From: Cytophagaceae bacterium | Lineage (GTDB): Bacteria; Bacteroidota; Bacteroidia; Cytophagales; Spirosomataceae | Assembly: GCA_005791165.1 (NCBI GenBank) | Contig: SXXW01000030.1 | Span: forward strand, 1-64,000 | Length of the DNA stretch: 64,000 bases | Direction of reading: 5' to 3' | Shown: positions 28,154-38,404 of the stretch, in pieces | Layout of the letters: each line of letters starts with the position of its first letter | How positions within the stretch are numbered: position 1 is the first letter of the stretch | Program-made: the position numbers and the translations under genes | Notes under the pieces: generated by a model | Seen by the model: only the letters and a program-made list of their open reading frames with translations | Database searches by the model: none | What the model was told of the DNA's origin: nothing

Positions 28154-29259
28154 AATTTGATTACGTAATCGATATAGGGAATTCCCATGGCTGAGGTGCT
28201 GGCTCCCATGGGGGACAAAATTCCGAAGTCGAAGGAGCTTTTTTCCAACATAATTCTTACTCCGCCTGAGATTATACCATTGTAATTGCTTTTTACGCCA
28301 TTGGCTTGCATAATGCCATTGGCTTTCATTTGATCATCATAGGTATATTCATTGACCGCAAAAAACCAGTTTTCGCTGACCAACATGCACCTTCGGGAAA
28401 TTCGGGTCATGCCTGAAAACGTAAACATAGGTTTATTGGCAAAGCTCCAAGAAGTCTTACTTGTGTTAGTAACTGCATCATATGAGTCGCCTTTTGTGGC
28501 TCCCCAGCCAACATTCAAAGTCACATTGTTTTCACGAGAGCCTAAAGTTAACGATCCATATCCAACTCCCACGCCCAGATTCAAATTGCTAATGAGGGAG
28601 CTTGCTATTAAAATTCCACCGCCCACATGAACATTTTCACTTATTTTTTTTCCGAATTTAGGAGTGATGTAAAATAAGAATGGGACAACGACACCGCCGC
28701 CAATGGAAAACTCGTCACTAAGGCCAATTTGTATGCTGTTGGATAATAGGTAGGCGTTTTGGAAATACTTTTCTCCTTTTTTAAGCGGTATGGCTGATGG
28801 GCCAAAGAAATAGCGAGTAGGGTGTGGGTTAGGAAATAGATATTGCCCATTTTTAATTTGACTTTCCTCGATGATTTTTATCGATTTAATGGCTGATTTA
28901 GCGAGGGTAATCTGACCTAGATTTTGAGTTAAAATATTTAATGTGGATTCTGTTTTTGATGCTAATTTCCCTAAAATGGTTTTTCCATCATTTAAAATCA
29001 GTTCTACATAGAGTTCTCCTTTTAGTTCAGAAACCTTTAGAATATTCGATTTTTGTAGACTGATTTCTCCTAAAGTAAAATCTCGAAATAAAATAGACGA
29101 TTCATTTTCACTGATTTTATTTCCAGTAAGAATAAATTGGTCTTTCAGAATGATTGAGAAAATCTGTTGGTTTGAGCTCTGAATAGTATTTTTTTCCGTA
29201 GTTTGGCCGTAAACGATAGAGCTAAGCGCAAGACATACAATTAAATAAATCGATTTCAT
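28150..29259 (-). CDS. Hypothetical secreted/outer-membrane protein with two N-terminal small beta repeats and a beta-rich C-terminal half
   Basis: Signal peptide; two similar segments (FSIILKDQFILTGNKISENE... and VELILNDGKTILGKLASKTE...); beta-barrel-like C-terminal half. Confidence 0.6.
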   Translation of the reverse strand: MKSIYLIVCLALSSIVYGQTTEKNTIQSSNQQIFSIILKDQFILTGNKISENESSILFRDFTLGEISLQKSNILKVSELKGELYVELILNDGKTILGKLASKTESTLNILTQNLGQITLAKSAIKSIKIIEESQIKNGQYLFPNPHPTRYFFGPSAIPLKKGEKYFQNAYLLSNSIQIGLSDEFSIGGGVVVPFLFYITPKFGKKISENVHVGGGILIASSLISNLNLGVGVGYGSLTLGSRENNVTLNVGWGATKGDSYDAVTNTSKTSWSFANKPMFTFSGMTRISRRCMLVSENWFFAVNEYTYDDQMKANGIMQANGVKSNYNGIISGGVRIMLEKSSFDFGILSPMGASTSAMGIPYIDYVIKF

Positions 29260-29321
29260 GTCCTTTTGTTTTGTGATTAAAGGTACAATTTATTTTATAT
29301 TTGAAGTATATATCCCTTAAT

Positions 29322-30380
29322 ATGAAAAAAATAATCTGGAGGCCATTTCGGTATTTGAGTCCTTTTTTTATTTTTTTATTGGCTATCATTGGTTTCAAAT
29401 CTCACGGATTTTTTTGTTGGCTCGTGCCGATCTACATTTTTTTCATGATCCCCATCTTAGAATTGATTATGAAACCCGTCGCTGAAAATGTTGGGGAAGA
29501 GGTTGAGGATCAAATCAGAAATGATCATTTTTATGATTGGATATTGTATGCGGTTGTGCTATTGCAATATGGCAGTCTGTATCTTTTTCTTTCAAGTATG
29601 AGGAAAAGTTCAGGACTTGATTTGATAGGTCAAATAATTTCCATGGGGATTTTATGTGGAACATTTGGGATTAATGTGGCTCATGAATTAGGGCACAGGA
29701 AATCCGTTTTTGAGCAGTTTTTGGCTAAGTTATTATTGCTGACAAGTTTATACACCCATTTTTTTATTGAGCATAATAAGGGGCATCATGCGCATGTGGC
29801 AACGGAAGAGGATCCTAGTTCTGCTGTTTTGGGTCAGTCGATTTATTCTTTTTGGCCACAAACTGTTTTTGGAACTTATTTTAAAGCTTGGAAAATTAAT
29901 CTAGCTGAGTTGAAAAAGAAGGGTTTAGGTTTTTTTAGTTTTCACAATGAGATGCTGCTTTTTACGTGCGCACAGCTGATATTGATTGCGATTATTGGTT
30001 TTAATTTTGGTCTAAATACAATTTATTTTTTCCTGATTTCAGCTAGTATTGGTGCTTTGTTATTAGAAACAGTTAATTACATAGAGCATTATGGATTAAA
30101 ACGTAAGCGCAATCCAAGCGGAAATTTTGAACGAGTTTTACCTAAACATTCATGGAATAGCAATCACTTATTGGGGCGATTAATGCTCTTTGAATTGAGT
30201 CGGCATAGTGACCATCATTACTTAGCCTCTCGGAAATACCAAGTTCTTCGGCATCATGAAGACGCTCCACAGATGCCTACGGGATATCCAGGAATGATTG
30301 TTTTGGCTTTATTTCCACCTATTTGGTTCCGAGTGATGAATCGCCAATTAAAAAAATATGAGTCTATTATTTCTGCTTAG
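29322..30380 (+). CDS. AlkB-like membrane fatty acid/alkane monooxygenase
   Basis: Histidine boxes HELGHR, HNKGHHAHVATEEDPSSA, LSRHSDHH plus NYIEHYGL; TM-rich N-terminus. Confidence 0.88.
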   Translation: MKKIIWRPFRYLSPFFIFLLAIIGFKSHGFFCWLVPIYIFFMIPILELIMKPVAENVGEEVEDQIRNDHFYDWILYAVVLLQYGSLYLFLSSMRKSSGLDLIGQIISMGILCGTFGINVAHELGHRKSVFEQFLAKLLLLTSLYTHFFIEHNKGHHAHVATEEDPSSAVLGQSIYSFWPQTVFGTYFKAWKINLAELKKKGLGFFSFHNEMLLFTCAQLILIAIIGFNFGLNTIYFFLISASIGALLLETVNYIEHYGLKRKRNPSGNFERVLPKHSWNSNHLLGRLMLFELSRHSDHHYLASRKYQVLRHHEDAPQMPTGYPGMIVLALFPPIWFRVMNRQLKKYESIISA

Positions 30381-31149
30381 ACATATCTAATAGCTCGATA
30401 TTTTTAAAATCAATCTCTTGGCCTTCACTTTGCAAGGCTATAAATCCACTTTTTAAGCGTTGGCCATCAATTTTCAATGCCGGATTATATCGATTGGCTA
30501 CTCCTCCACCTATTTGAGGATTAGTATATTCTAACACATTTTCCCCATTGATGATATGCGTGACAAGTGAATCGCCTCGAACGATCAATTCAGCATGAAT
30601 CCATTGATCTCCATCATAAGTTTTTGACGATGAATTGATGCAATGCCTAGGATCCACTCGACCTTTATACACGACATCGGTACCGGGAGAACACATGTTT
30701 CCAGTCGGTCTAGGTTTTCCATCAGCCAGCATGCCTAAAAATTGCATCTCAACTGAAATAGGCCAATCTTGCTCTTTAAGTATTGTTTTTGGATCTTGAG
30801 AGTGGAACATAATACCAGAATTCCTTTCCGTGTAGGAGGGAGCATCTTTGCGCCAAATACCAGTAAAACGATAGTCTATTTTTAGTTTATAATAGGAGTA
30901 AGGCGTATTATAAAATAAATGCCCATAACGCTCATTGAACTTGTCATATTGATCATAACGTACTTTTATGATTCCTTCTTCGACTCTAAATGTATTCCCA
31001 AAATTTTCACCTACTTCATGATGGTGAATTTTAACGGTCCAATTTTTAATATTCTTGCCATTAAAAATTTTGATCCATTTTTCTCTTTTAGGAGCGGAAA
31101 ATGATTGCGATGAAATGAATAGTAAGCATAATAATGTTACATTCTTCAT
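30367..31149 (-). CDS. DUF1080 (3-keto-disaccharide hydrolase-type) secreted protein
   Basis: WIKIFNGKNIKNWTVKIHHHEVGENFGNTFRVEEGIIKVRYD...RNSGIMFHSQDP. Confidence 0.88.
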   Translation of the reverse strand: MKNVTLLCLLFISSQSFSAPKREKWIKIFNGKNIKNWTVKIHHHEVGENFGNTFRVEEGIIKVRYDQYDKFNERYGHLFYNTPYSYYKLKIDYRFTGIWRKDAPSYTERNSGIMFHSQDPKTILKEQDWPISVEMQFLGMLADGKPRPTGNMCSPGTDVVYKGRVDPRHCINSSSKTYDGDQWIHAELIVRGDSLVTHIINGENVLEYTNPQIGGGVANRYNPALKIDGQRLKSGFIALQSEGQEIDFKNIELLDMSKQK

Positions 31150-31162
31150 AGATTGATTTGGT

Positions 31163-31621
31163 TTAGAAGCTTCTTACAGCCATGATGTTACATTTGAAAT
31201 CTTTAAAATAACTGGATTGCATACCCGTATTTAAATTATGGGTCCATGCGTTCCCTTTGTCTATTTCAGTGGATGTCCAGTACCAAGTCGATTTAAATAT
31301 CCCGCCATTACCCAATTTTTTGAAATTTAATTTGGGATGAATAAGGTCAAATTCTTCCTTAGTGGGTAGTCGCCAATCATCAAATCCATTCGTATTTAAG
31401 TCGTCACATTTTTTCTTTGCTTCCTCAAAATCTCCTTTGCCGACAAGTTCCACCGTGGCAATTAGGCCATGTCCGTTTTTTTCATAAATCAAGTATCCAC
31501 CTAATTTGATCGGGGGAGTTTTTTTGATGTTGTCCTGTCCAAACATGCTCGTCGCAACGAGCAAAAATGTGGCACAAATAATAAAATGGATGGTATTTTT
31601 AATGGTTGATTGAACGGCCAT
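31163..31621 (-). CDS. DUF1566 (Lcl C-terminal-like) domain protein
   Basis: AKKKCDDLNTNGFDDWRLPTKEEFDLI...YWTSTEIDKGNAWTHNLNTGMQ...VRSF. Confidence 0.8.
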   Translation of the reverse strand: MAVQSTIKNTIHFIICATFLLVATSMFGQDNIKKTPPIKLGGYLIYEKNGHGLIATVELVGKGDFEEAKKKCDDLNTNGFDDWRLPTKEEFDLIHPKLNFKKLGNGGIFKSTWYWTSTEIDKGNAWTHNLNTGMQSSYFKDFKCNIMAVRSF

Positions 31622-31768
31622 ATCTTGATTTATTTAATAATTTTCAAATTTATAGAAAATTGCGCAGGTATTTAATAATTAAATTCTGAAATAACCGTTT
31701 AATATCCGATTATATATTGAAAATTATGTTGTATTATTGTATTAACCGTAATTATTCTTTTGGTTTTA

Positions 31769-34675
31769 ATGAGAAATAGTATTTCCTTTTTTAGATTAAT
31801 CATATTTTTATTTTTCATCTCTTGTGGACCGCTTTTTGGTCAGCAAACTCAAAGTTCCACCGATCATTTAATTCATTATCGGCTAGGTAAATCCTTTTTT
31901 GAAGCTAGAAATTATTTGGCGGCCCAAGAGGCATTTAGGACCTATCTTTATGGTCTGACGGAATCGAATGCTGAAATGCTGAGTGAAAAAATATCAGCTG
32001 AATATCTATTATGTATGTGTTCGATTTATTCGATGCGCCCTGAGGCTGAGGTGTTGGCCAATCGCTTTGTTGAAAATTATCCCAAGAATCCATATTCAGC
32101 AGATCTCGTTCGTGATTTAGGAATCTATTTTTATGAAGCGGGGGATTGGAAACGAGCCATAAAATATTTGGCTAAAGGTTCATTGACCAATATAGAATTT
32201 AAATTCAAATTAGCCGTTGCTTATTATCAAATAGGTCAAAAAGACGATGCTCATGGTATATTTAATCAAATAAAAGGAGAACCAGAGGAAGAGTATTCTC
32301 AGCCTGCAGCTTATTTTTCTGGCTTAATTAATTTTAATAGCAAGCACTATGATTTGGCCATTGAAGATTTTAAATTCATTGAAGGGGAATCAATTTATGG
32401 CCTTGAAGCGCCACGGTGGATTACAAGTGCCTTGCTGAAACAAGAGAAGTTTACGGAGCTTTTGTCATATGCTAGCCCACTTTTGAAAAATACGAATACC
32501 AAAATTAAACTTGATGATATTGGCTTGATGGTTGGTAATTTGAGATTTCAGCGAGAAGACTTCCAAGAGACTTATCAGGTGTACCAACAATTATTTACGA
32601 GATATCCAGAGCGAATTACGCGTTTATTGACATTTAAAAAAGCTTATTCTTTATTTAAAATCAAGAATTTAAAAGAAGCAAAATCAGAGTTTGAGAAAAT
32701 TGCTTTTGTTAAGGACTCATTGGGCCAACATGTCGAATATAATAAGGGTTTGGTGTTGGAAGCCTTGGATCAAAAGGATGCTGCACTCAAGTCATTTGAT
32801 TTAGTTAAATCTGTGAACTTTGACCCACTTGTTACTCAAGATGCTTACCTTAAAAAAATTGGTATTCTGAATGATCAAAAGAAATTTACAGCGGCGTTAG
32901 CCGAAATTGATGAGTGTAATAAACGTTTTCCGAAAGGAAAAAACCTCAATGATTTATTGAAATTGAGGGTTTTTACGGTGAGCAATTGGGGTAATTTAGG
33001 TGCCATTGAGGCATATTTGAAGCAAGCAAAGGGGCAAAATACTGATGTTCAATCTATTTATCAATCCTTGTTGTACGATAAGGCTAATCGAGCCTATAAA
33101 TCAAATGACTTGGCAGAAGCCTTGGCTGATTTCAAAAAATCGTTGAATTATCCAGTGAATGCCGAAATAGCTGCTTATGCCAAATATGGGCAGGGAGAAA
33201 TACTGTCGAAGACCAATCGGAATCCTGAGGCTGTCAAAGTATACATGAATTTACTTTCAGATATTTCTTCAGTTGCTGACATAGATGGGCTTAAGCAGCG
33301 AGTTAGGTTAAGTTTAGCTCAGTCTTTTACGTATATGTCGATGTATGAAAAAGCCCAACAATATTTCGTGGAGTACGAAAGTAACATTAAAGATTTGACG
33401 GCCAAATACAATACCTATTTAAATCTTGCCGAGGTGTCTGTGGCTGCGGGTAAATTAAATGAAGGAATTAAATATTTTGACTTAGCCAGTTCGATTTCAG
33501 CGGAAAATAAATTTGAAATAGTTACGCGTAAAGCTTCTATTTTGTATGATCTACGAAAATACAAAGAGGCTTCTGCAGAATACGAAAAGCTTTTGAAACT
33601 AGGAAAATCTGGAGAAGAGACAGATTTTAATACCTATCGCTATTATGATTGTCTTTTCAGATTGCAAACAAATGAGGCCTATGCTAAAGTTATTAAAGGT
33701 CTGTATGAGTTGGTTAATCGACCTAATTTGGCGCCTTCACTTTTAATAAAATCATTGATGGTGAAGGGACAATCCTATGAAAATACCGGTCAGTTTTTTG
33801 CGGCAGCTGATGATTATAGGCGAATAGTGACTGAATTCCCTAAAGATCCAGCTGCCAAAGATGCGATTGTTGGCCTGCGGGAAATGTTAACCCGAACAAA
33901 TCGTTCTTTGGAATTTATCGCTATTTCTGAAAAATTTGAATTAGCCAACCCAGAGGATGAAGACAATGCAGATAGAAGTTTTGAAAATGTCCGTTTGAGT
34001 TTTAATTCTAAGCGATATAAAGAAGTAACTCTTTTAGGACAAAAATTTCTAGCAAAATACCCAAAATTTGAAAGTGTTACTCAGGCTAATTTTTATTTGG
34101 CAGAATCTCATTTCCAATTAAAAAATTATGCTCAGTCGACTGAACTCTATAAAAAAGTCCTGAAGAGTTCTGTTGATACACTCTTTTCAGTATCCGGCAC
34201 GGGTATCATGAAAGGATATTTGAAAATGGGTTATTTAGACTCTGCGGCAAATCAATTCAGGCAATTGGCCACAAAAGATTCTTTGGTTTTAGCCTCGTAT
34301 ACAGAAGAGATTGCAAAGGGATATGAAATAAAAGGGGATAAGCAAAAAGAATCCCAATGGTTAGTAGAGACGACAAAATTCGACTCGTTTTCAAAAGGAG
34401 CTCAGGCTTCCTTGCGTCTTGCGACCATGATGTCAAATGATGCCAAATATAAGGAATCGAATGATTTTATTAAGTTGAATTTTGTGGATAAGGCCGGTCG
34501 TTTTTACGATGCGGAAGCCTCAATTGTAGGAAAAGCCTTTTTATTATTGGCAGATAATTTCGCCAATTTAAAAAACATGGCACAAAGCAAAGCGATCTTA
34601 TCTAGTTTGATCGAAAGTTCTGGCGATATAGAGATTAAAAAGCAGGCCAAAGTTAAATTACAAGCATTAAAATAA
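31769..34675 (+). CDS. Tetratricopeptide-repeat protein, secreted (about 970 aa)
   Basis: Signal peptide and many TPR-like helical repeats (YLAAQEAFRTYL, DWKRAIKYLAKGS, GQFFAAADDYRRIVTEFPKDPAAKDA). Confidence 0.88.
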   Translation: MRNSISFFRLIIFLFFISCGPLFGQQTQSSTDHLIHYRLGKSFFEARNYLAAQEAFRTYLYGLTESNAEMLSEKISAEYLLCMCSIYSMRPEAEVLANRFVENYPKNPYSADLVRDLGIYFYEAGDWKRAIKYLAKGSLTNIEFKFKLAVAYYQIGQKDDAHGIFNQIKGEPEEEYSQPAAYFSGLINFNSKHYDLAIEDFKFIEGESIYGLEAPRWITSALLKQEKFTELLSYASPLLKNTNTKIKLDDIGLMVGNLRFQREDFQETYQVYQQLFTRYPERITRLLTFKKAYSLFKIKNLKEAKSEFEKIAFVKDSLGQHVEYNKGLVLEALDQKDAALKSFDLVKSVNFDPLVTQDAYLKKIGILNDQKKFTAALAEIDECNKRFPKGKNLNDLLKLRVFTVSNWGNLGAIEAYLKQAKGQNTDVQSIYQSLLYDKANRAYKSNDLAEALADFKKSLNYPVNAEIAAYAKYGQGEILSKTNRNPEAVKVYMNLLSDISSVADIDGLKQRVRLSLAQSFTYMSMYEKAQQYFVEYESNIKDLTAKYNTYLNLAEVSVAAGKLNEGIKYFDLASSISAENKFEIVTRKASILYDLRKYKEASAEYEKLLKLGKSGEETDFNTYRYYDCLFRLQTNEAYAKVIKGLYELVNRPNLAPSLLIKSLMVKGQSYENTGQFFAAADDYRRIVTEFPKDPAAKDAIVGLREMLTRTNRSLEFIAISEKFELANPEDEDNADRSFENVRLSFNSKRYKEVTLLGQKFLAKYPKFESVTQANFYLAESHFQLKNYAQSTELYKKVLKSSVDTLFSVSGTGIMKGYLKMGYLDSAANQFRQLATKDSLVLASYTEEIAKGYEIKGDKQKESQWLVETTKFDSFSKGAQASLRLATMMSNDAKYKESNDFIKLNFVDKAGRFYDAEASIVGKAFLLLADNFANLKNMAQSKAILSSLIESSGDIEIKKQAKVKLQALK

Positions 34676-34686
34676 GTAAGTTAAAC

Positions 34687-36381
34687 ATGATAATACAGGT
34701 GTATAAAGGTAATGGGATTCTTCTGAGACATTTTTTGTGTCTAGTTGGCTTGTTTGCTGGCACTTCCTTATGGGCACAGAAAGGGACCATTGATCGAAGT
34801 ATTATTACTACTTTTGGAGGGGCAAAAAAATCAATTGACTTAAAGGTTTCAGATCGAAAATATGATGAATTACCTTCATTTAAAATAGAATCTCCATCCG
34901 TTGTTTTAAAAATGGAATCAAGGGATTGGCCTTTGGATTCTTTACCTAAATTCACTGAACCTGAGGCTTTAAAGTTACAAGTTAATGGTTCGAAATTAGC
35001 TATTATTACGGTTAAAAATACGAATATTGCCAAATTTGGGATTGGGAATTACGGACGCACTTTGTTTAATTTTAATACGGGTTACGCTCCTAGGGAGAAT
35101 AAATTTTTAGGCTTGTATGTTAATCATGATGCCAATCAAACAGGCTCTGTTTTAAATGAATATTCAGGAAGAAGTGAAAATGAGGTTCGCTTTTCCAGTC
35201 GTAGTTTTGGGAAGAAAGTTTTTTGGGATAGTCGGATTTCCTATAAAGAAAATTCGACTGCATTTTACGGCATGCAAGAAATCCCTAAATATTATACGAT
35301 TCGCGATATCGAGGTAATCAATAATCGTTTTCTAGTTTCAGGTAATTTTAGTAATTCGGACAAGGAGGGTAAATCGGATTATTCGGGTACTTCCTCCTTT
35401 CATTTTTTCTCTAATCAACGGAACGAATCGGAATGGGTTTCTCAATCCAAATTTCAATATTCAACCGATTTTAGCCCTAATTTGATTGGACAAATCGATG
35501 CTGATTTTATCTTATCAGAACTTAAGCAGGGCACAAGTCTAAGTAGACAATTTTATCGAGTAAAGCCTAAAATCCAGTTTTCTGGAGCCCGAATTGCTTT
35601 GCAAGTAGGTTTGAATATCATTAATTCAAGTGATGGATTAGCTACTAAAACACAAGGGAGTGTTTTTCCACAAATTTCCATTGATTATGCGCCAACTGAT
35701 ATTTTTCATTTATTCGGTGGGGTAGGTGGAGATGTGCAGTTTAATTCATTGTCCAATTTTACAGCTGAATTGCCTTGGCTTGGAGCTAAAACCCAGGTTA
35801 AAAATACGAGCCAAGTAGGAAATGTGTATGGTGGAATAAAAGGTACTACTGAAAGATATGTTGATTTTGAGCTTAAATATGCCTATTCTGAATATGCTGA
35901 CCTCCCATTTTTTGTCAATTCAACTAATCAAAATGGTGCATTTGAATTGATTTACCTTGGAGATGAAAAGAAGGTTAGAGTGGTCAATTTAACCGGTCAC
36001 TTTAATTTTAAGATGGCTGAGGGTATTACCACGGGGATAAAGTTTGACGCAGCCACTTATGACAACTTAATTATAGACAAGCCTTTTCATAGGCCTAATT
36101 TGGTAGCTTCGTGGACCAATTCAATTAGATTATCCAATAAACTTTTATTGTCACCCGATGTGTACATTATTAAAGGCTTATATGCTCGTGATCTAAAAAA
36201 CCCAAAGGCAGTAGCGTTAGATGACATTATGGATTTGAACGTTAAATTGCATTATCAGCTCAATCCCAACACAAGTTTCCATATTCAAGGAAATAATTTA
36301 ACTGGCAAAGCCTATCAACGCTACATGAATTATGCTGTTCAAGGTCTTAATTTTAATGTCGGTTTCGGTTACTCATTTTAA
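34687..36381 (+). CDS. Outer-membrane TonB-receptor-like beta-barrel protein (no obvious plug)
   Basis: Signal peptide; alternating beta-barrel pattern; terminal aromatic (...FNVGFGYSF); 11-nt gap after the TPR gene. Confidence 0.65.
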   Translation: MIIQVYKGNGILLRHFLCLVGLFAGTSLWAQKGTIDRSIITTFGGAKKSIDLKVSDRKYDELPSFKIESPSVVLKMESRDWPLDSLPKFTEPEALKLQVNGSKLAIITVKNTNIAKFGIGNYGRTLFNFNTGYAPRENKFLGLYVNHDANQTGSVLNEYSGRSENEVRFSSRSFGKKVFWDSRISYKENSTAFYGMQEIPKYYTIRDIEVINNRFLVSGNFSNSDKEGKSDYSGTSSFHFFSNQRNESEWVSQSKFQYSTDFSPNLIGQIDADFILSELKQGTSLSRQFYRVKPKIQFSGARIALQVGLNIINSSDGLATKTQGSVFPQISIDYAPTDIFHLFGGVGGDVQFNSLSNFTAELPWLGAKTQVKNTSQVGNVYGGIKGTTERYVDFELKYAYSEYADLPFFVNSTNQNGAFELIYLGDEKKVRVVNLTGHFNFKMAEGITTGIKFDAATYDNLIIDKPFHRPNLVASWTNSIRLSNKLLLSPDVYIIKGLYARDLKNPKAVALDDIMDLNVKLHYQLNPNTSFHIQGNNLTGKAYQRYMNYAVQGLNFNVGFGYSF

Positions 36382-36462
36382 TCATTGATTTTTGTCAGGT
36401 ATGTGGTTTCGCTGGCCTAGATCTTTTTCTTTTGATTATTTTTGTTTTTAAACCAATCAAAT

Positions 36463-37131
36463 ATGTTTCAAAGGACATTCTTACTTTTTTTTATCTTATA
36501 CTCTCTTGCCTGCTCACAGGAAAAAAAGCAAATTCAATCGTTGGGTAATTTAAATGAAGTGCTTACTTGTCAGACTTTGGATGGTTTAAAATTAAAATAT
36601 GGATCAAAAAATGTCATCAATGACACCTCTTGGGTGATTGGTGATGATACGTTGAGAGGCAGCATTATTTTTCCTAATTCTACTAAGCAAGCGTTTGTGT
36701 ATTTCCACGATGCGAACATCGTCGATGTGACAATTAAAGGCGAAAGCGCTGATTGGAAAACAAATTCAGGACTTTATTTAGGCATGACATTGTCTGAGGT
36801 TCAAGCTATAAACGCTAAAAACTTTACCCTTTCAGGATTTAATTGGTCTCATGGTGGTTCGGTGGTTAGTTGGGAAGGTGGAAAATTAACCGGTGATTCC
36901 ACTCTGAGTCATTTGGCTGTGTTTTCTAATGTTTTAAATGAACACCCAGGTATTTCTGATGAAGCATATAAATTGATTTCTGGGGAAGTCGAGTTCGACG
37001 TTCGGCATCCGGACATTCAAAAATTAAATCCAAAACTAGATTTGATATCCATTGTCGTCCCAGAAATTCCAACAAAATCTGAAGGAAAGAAAATAGGAAG
37101 CCGCATTCAGCAAAGCCAAGTTCCTAATTAA
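36463..37131 (+). CDS. Hypothetical lipoprotein
   Basis: MFQRTFLLFFILYSLACSQ lipobox; no recognised domain. Confidence 0.6.
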   Translation: MFQRTFLLFFILYSLACSQEKKQIQSLGNLNEVLTCQTLDGLKLKYGSKNVINDTSWVIGDDTLRGSIIFPNSTKQAFVYFHDANIVDVTIKGESADWKTNSGLYLGMTLSEVQAINAKNFTLSGFNWSHGGSVVSWEGGKLTGDSTLSHLAVFSNVLNEHPGISDEAYKLISGEVEFDVRHPDIQKLNPKLDLISIVVPEIPTKSEGKKIGSRIQQSQVPN

Positions 37132-38078
37132 GGATTGACACAGTTGTCAACCTTTCCCTCTATATACGATTTCAATGTATTTTCTATGGAAGTAGTAATC
37201 CTTTTTCTAGCTTCTAGGCTAATCCAAGCAATGTGCGGAGTGATTATGGCATTTGGAATTCCGATGAGCGGATGGCCAACGGCCGGTGGTTCCACCTCTA
37301 ACACATCTAAAAGCGCTGCACTTATTTCGCCCGAAACCAAAGCTGATTTTAGATCTAGCGAATGAATTAAACCACCTCTGGATGTATTGATTAAAATAGA
37401 ACTACTTTTCATGCGGGAAAGAAATTCGCTATTGACCATTTTGTCCGTCTTGGGCGTAAGTGGGCAATGTAAACTAATTACATCGGAGGTTGATGCTAAT
37501 TCATTTATGCCGACAAACTTCCGATTGGCTAGTTTTAAATCTTTGGTATGATGATAAGTCACTTGCATGCCTAAACTTTCAGCCATACTGGCGAATGCTT
37601 GGCCTATGTTACCCATGCCTATAATTCCTAAGGTTTTCCCGTGCCACTCCCGAATCGGACTTAAAGTATAAGACCAATCTTGGTTAGAGCTCCATTCGCC
37701 TCTTTTGACCGATTTTTCATGCAAGTCTACTTGATTGCTATAATTCAGCAACATCGCTAAGGCATGTTGGGCTACCGAAAATGTCCCATAATTAGGTACA
37801 TTAGACACTTGAATTCCTTTCTCTTTACATGCCTGGACATCCACGATGTTAAATCCAGTGGCTGAAACTAAAATCAACTTAAGGTTTGGAAATAAAGATA
37901 AATCATCGGCGCCAATAGGGCATTTATTGGTTATAATTACCTCTATGGAATGATCAACCTGTTTTAATTCAACTCGAGAAGTACGATCTCGAAAAATGAT
38001 TTCACCATATTTTTCGAAAATAGATACATCTAAATCCTTTTGAAACAGGGTAAATCCATCTAAAATTAGAATTTTCAT
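37128..38078 (-). CDS. D-2-hydroxyacid dehydrogenase
   Basis: HGKTLGIIGMGNIGQAFASMAESLGM; LINTSRGGLIHSLDLKSAL; ITPHIAW. Confidence 0.92.
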   Translation of the reverse strand: MKILILDGFTLFQKDLDVSIFEKYGEIIFRDRTSRVELKQVDHSIEVIITNKCPIGADDLSLFPNLKLILVSATGFNIVDVQACKEKGIQVSNVPNYGTFSVAQHALAMLLNYSNQVDLHEKSVKRGEWSSNQDWSYTLSPIREWHGKTLGIIGMGNIGQAFASMAESLGMQVTYHHTKDLKLANRKFVGINELASTSDVISLHCPLTPKTDKMVNSEFLSRMKSSSILINTSRGGLIHSLDLKSALVSGEISAALLDVLEVEPPAVGHPLIGIPNAIITPHIAWISLEARKRITTSIENTLKSYIEGKVDNCVNP

Positions 38079-38404
38079 GATTTCAGTTTTGGGTTATTCT
38101 GATGTCTTTCCTTATCTCTTTCGGTCTTTTTTAAAAGACTTTTAGTGAGTGCCTCTTGTAAATCAACACCCGTTTGGTTGGCCAAACAGATGAGTACAAA
38201 CAAAACATCCGCCATTTCTTCCCCTAAATCTTTGTTTTTATCTGACTCTTTTTCTGATTGTTCTCCATATCTTCTGGCAATAATGCGGGCCACTTCTCCC
38301 ACCTCTTCCGTCAGCATGGCCATATTAGTGAGTTCGCTGAAATAACGAACACCTACTTCTTTAATCCATTTGTCGACTAATTTTTGTGATTCTTGTATGG
38401 TCAT
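38075..38404 (-). CDS. MazG-like nucleotide pyrophosphohydrolase
   Basis: MAMLTEEVGEVARIIARRYGEQ...DLGEEMADVLFVLICLANQTGVDL. Confidence 0.88.
   Translation of the reverse strand: MTIQESQKLVDKWIKEVGVRYFSELTNMAMLTEEVGEVARIIARRYGEQSEKESDKNKDLGEEMADVLFVLICLANQTGVDLQEALTKSLLKKTERDKERHQNNPKLKS

Noticed and set aside
36437-36444. TATTTTTG as a -7 promoter element for the 36463 lipoprotein gene
   Set aside because: Isolated -7 match with no -33 TTG at proper spacing, and only about 19 nt from the start; too weak to list.
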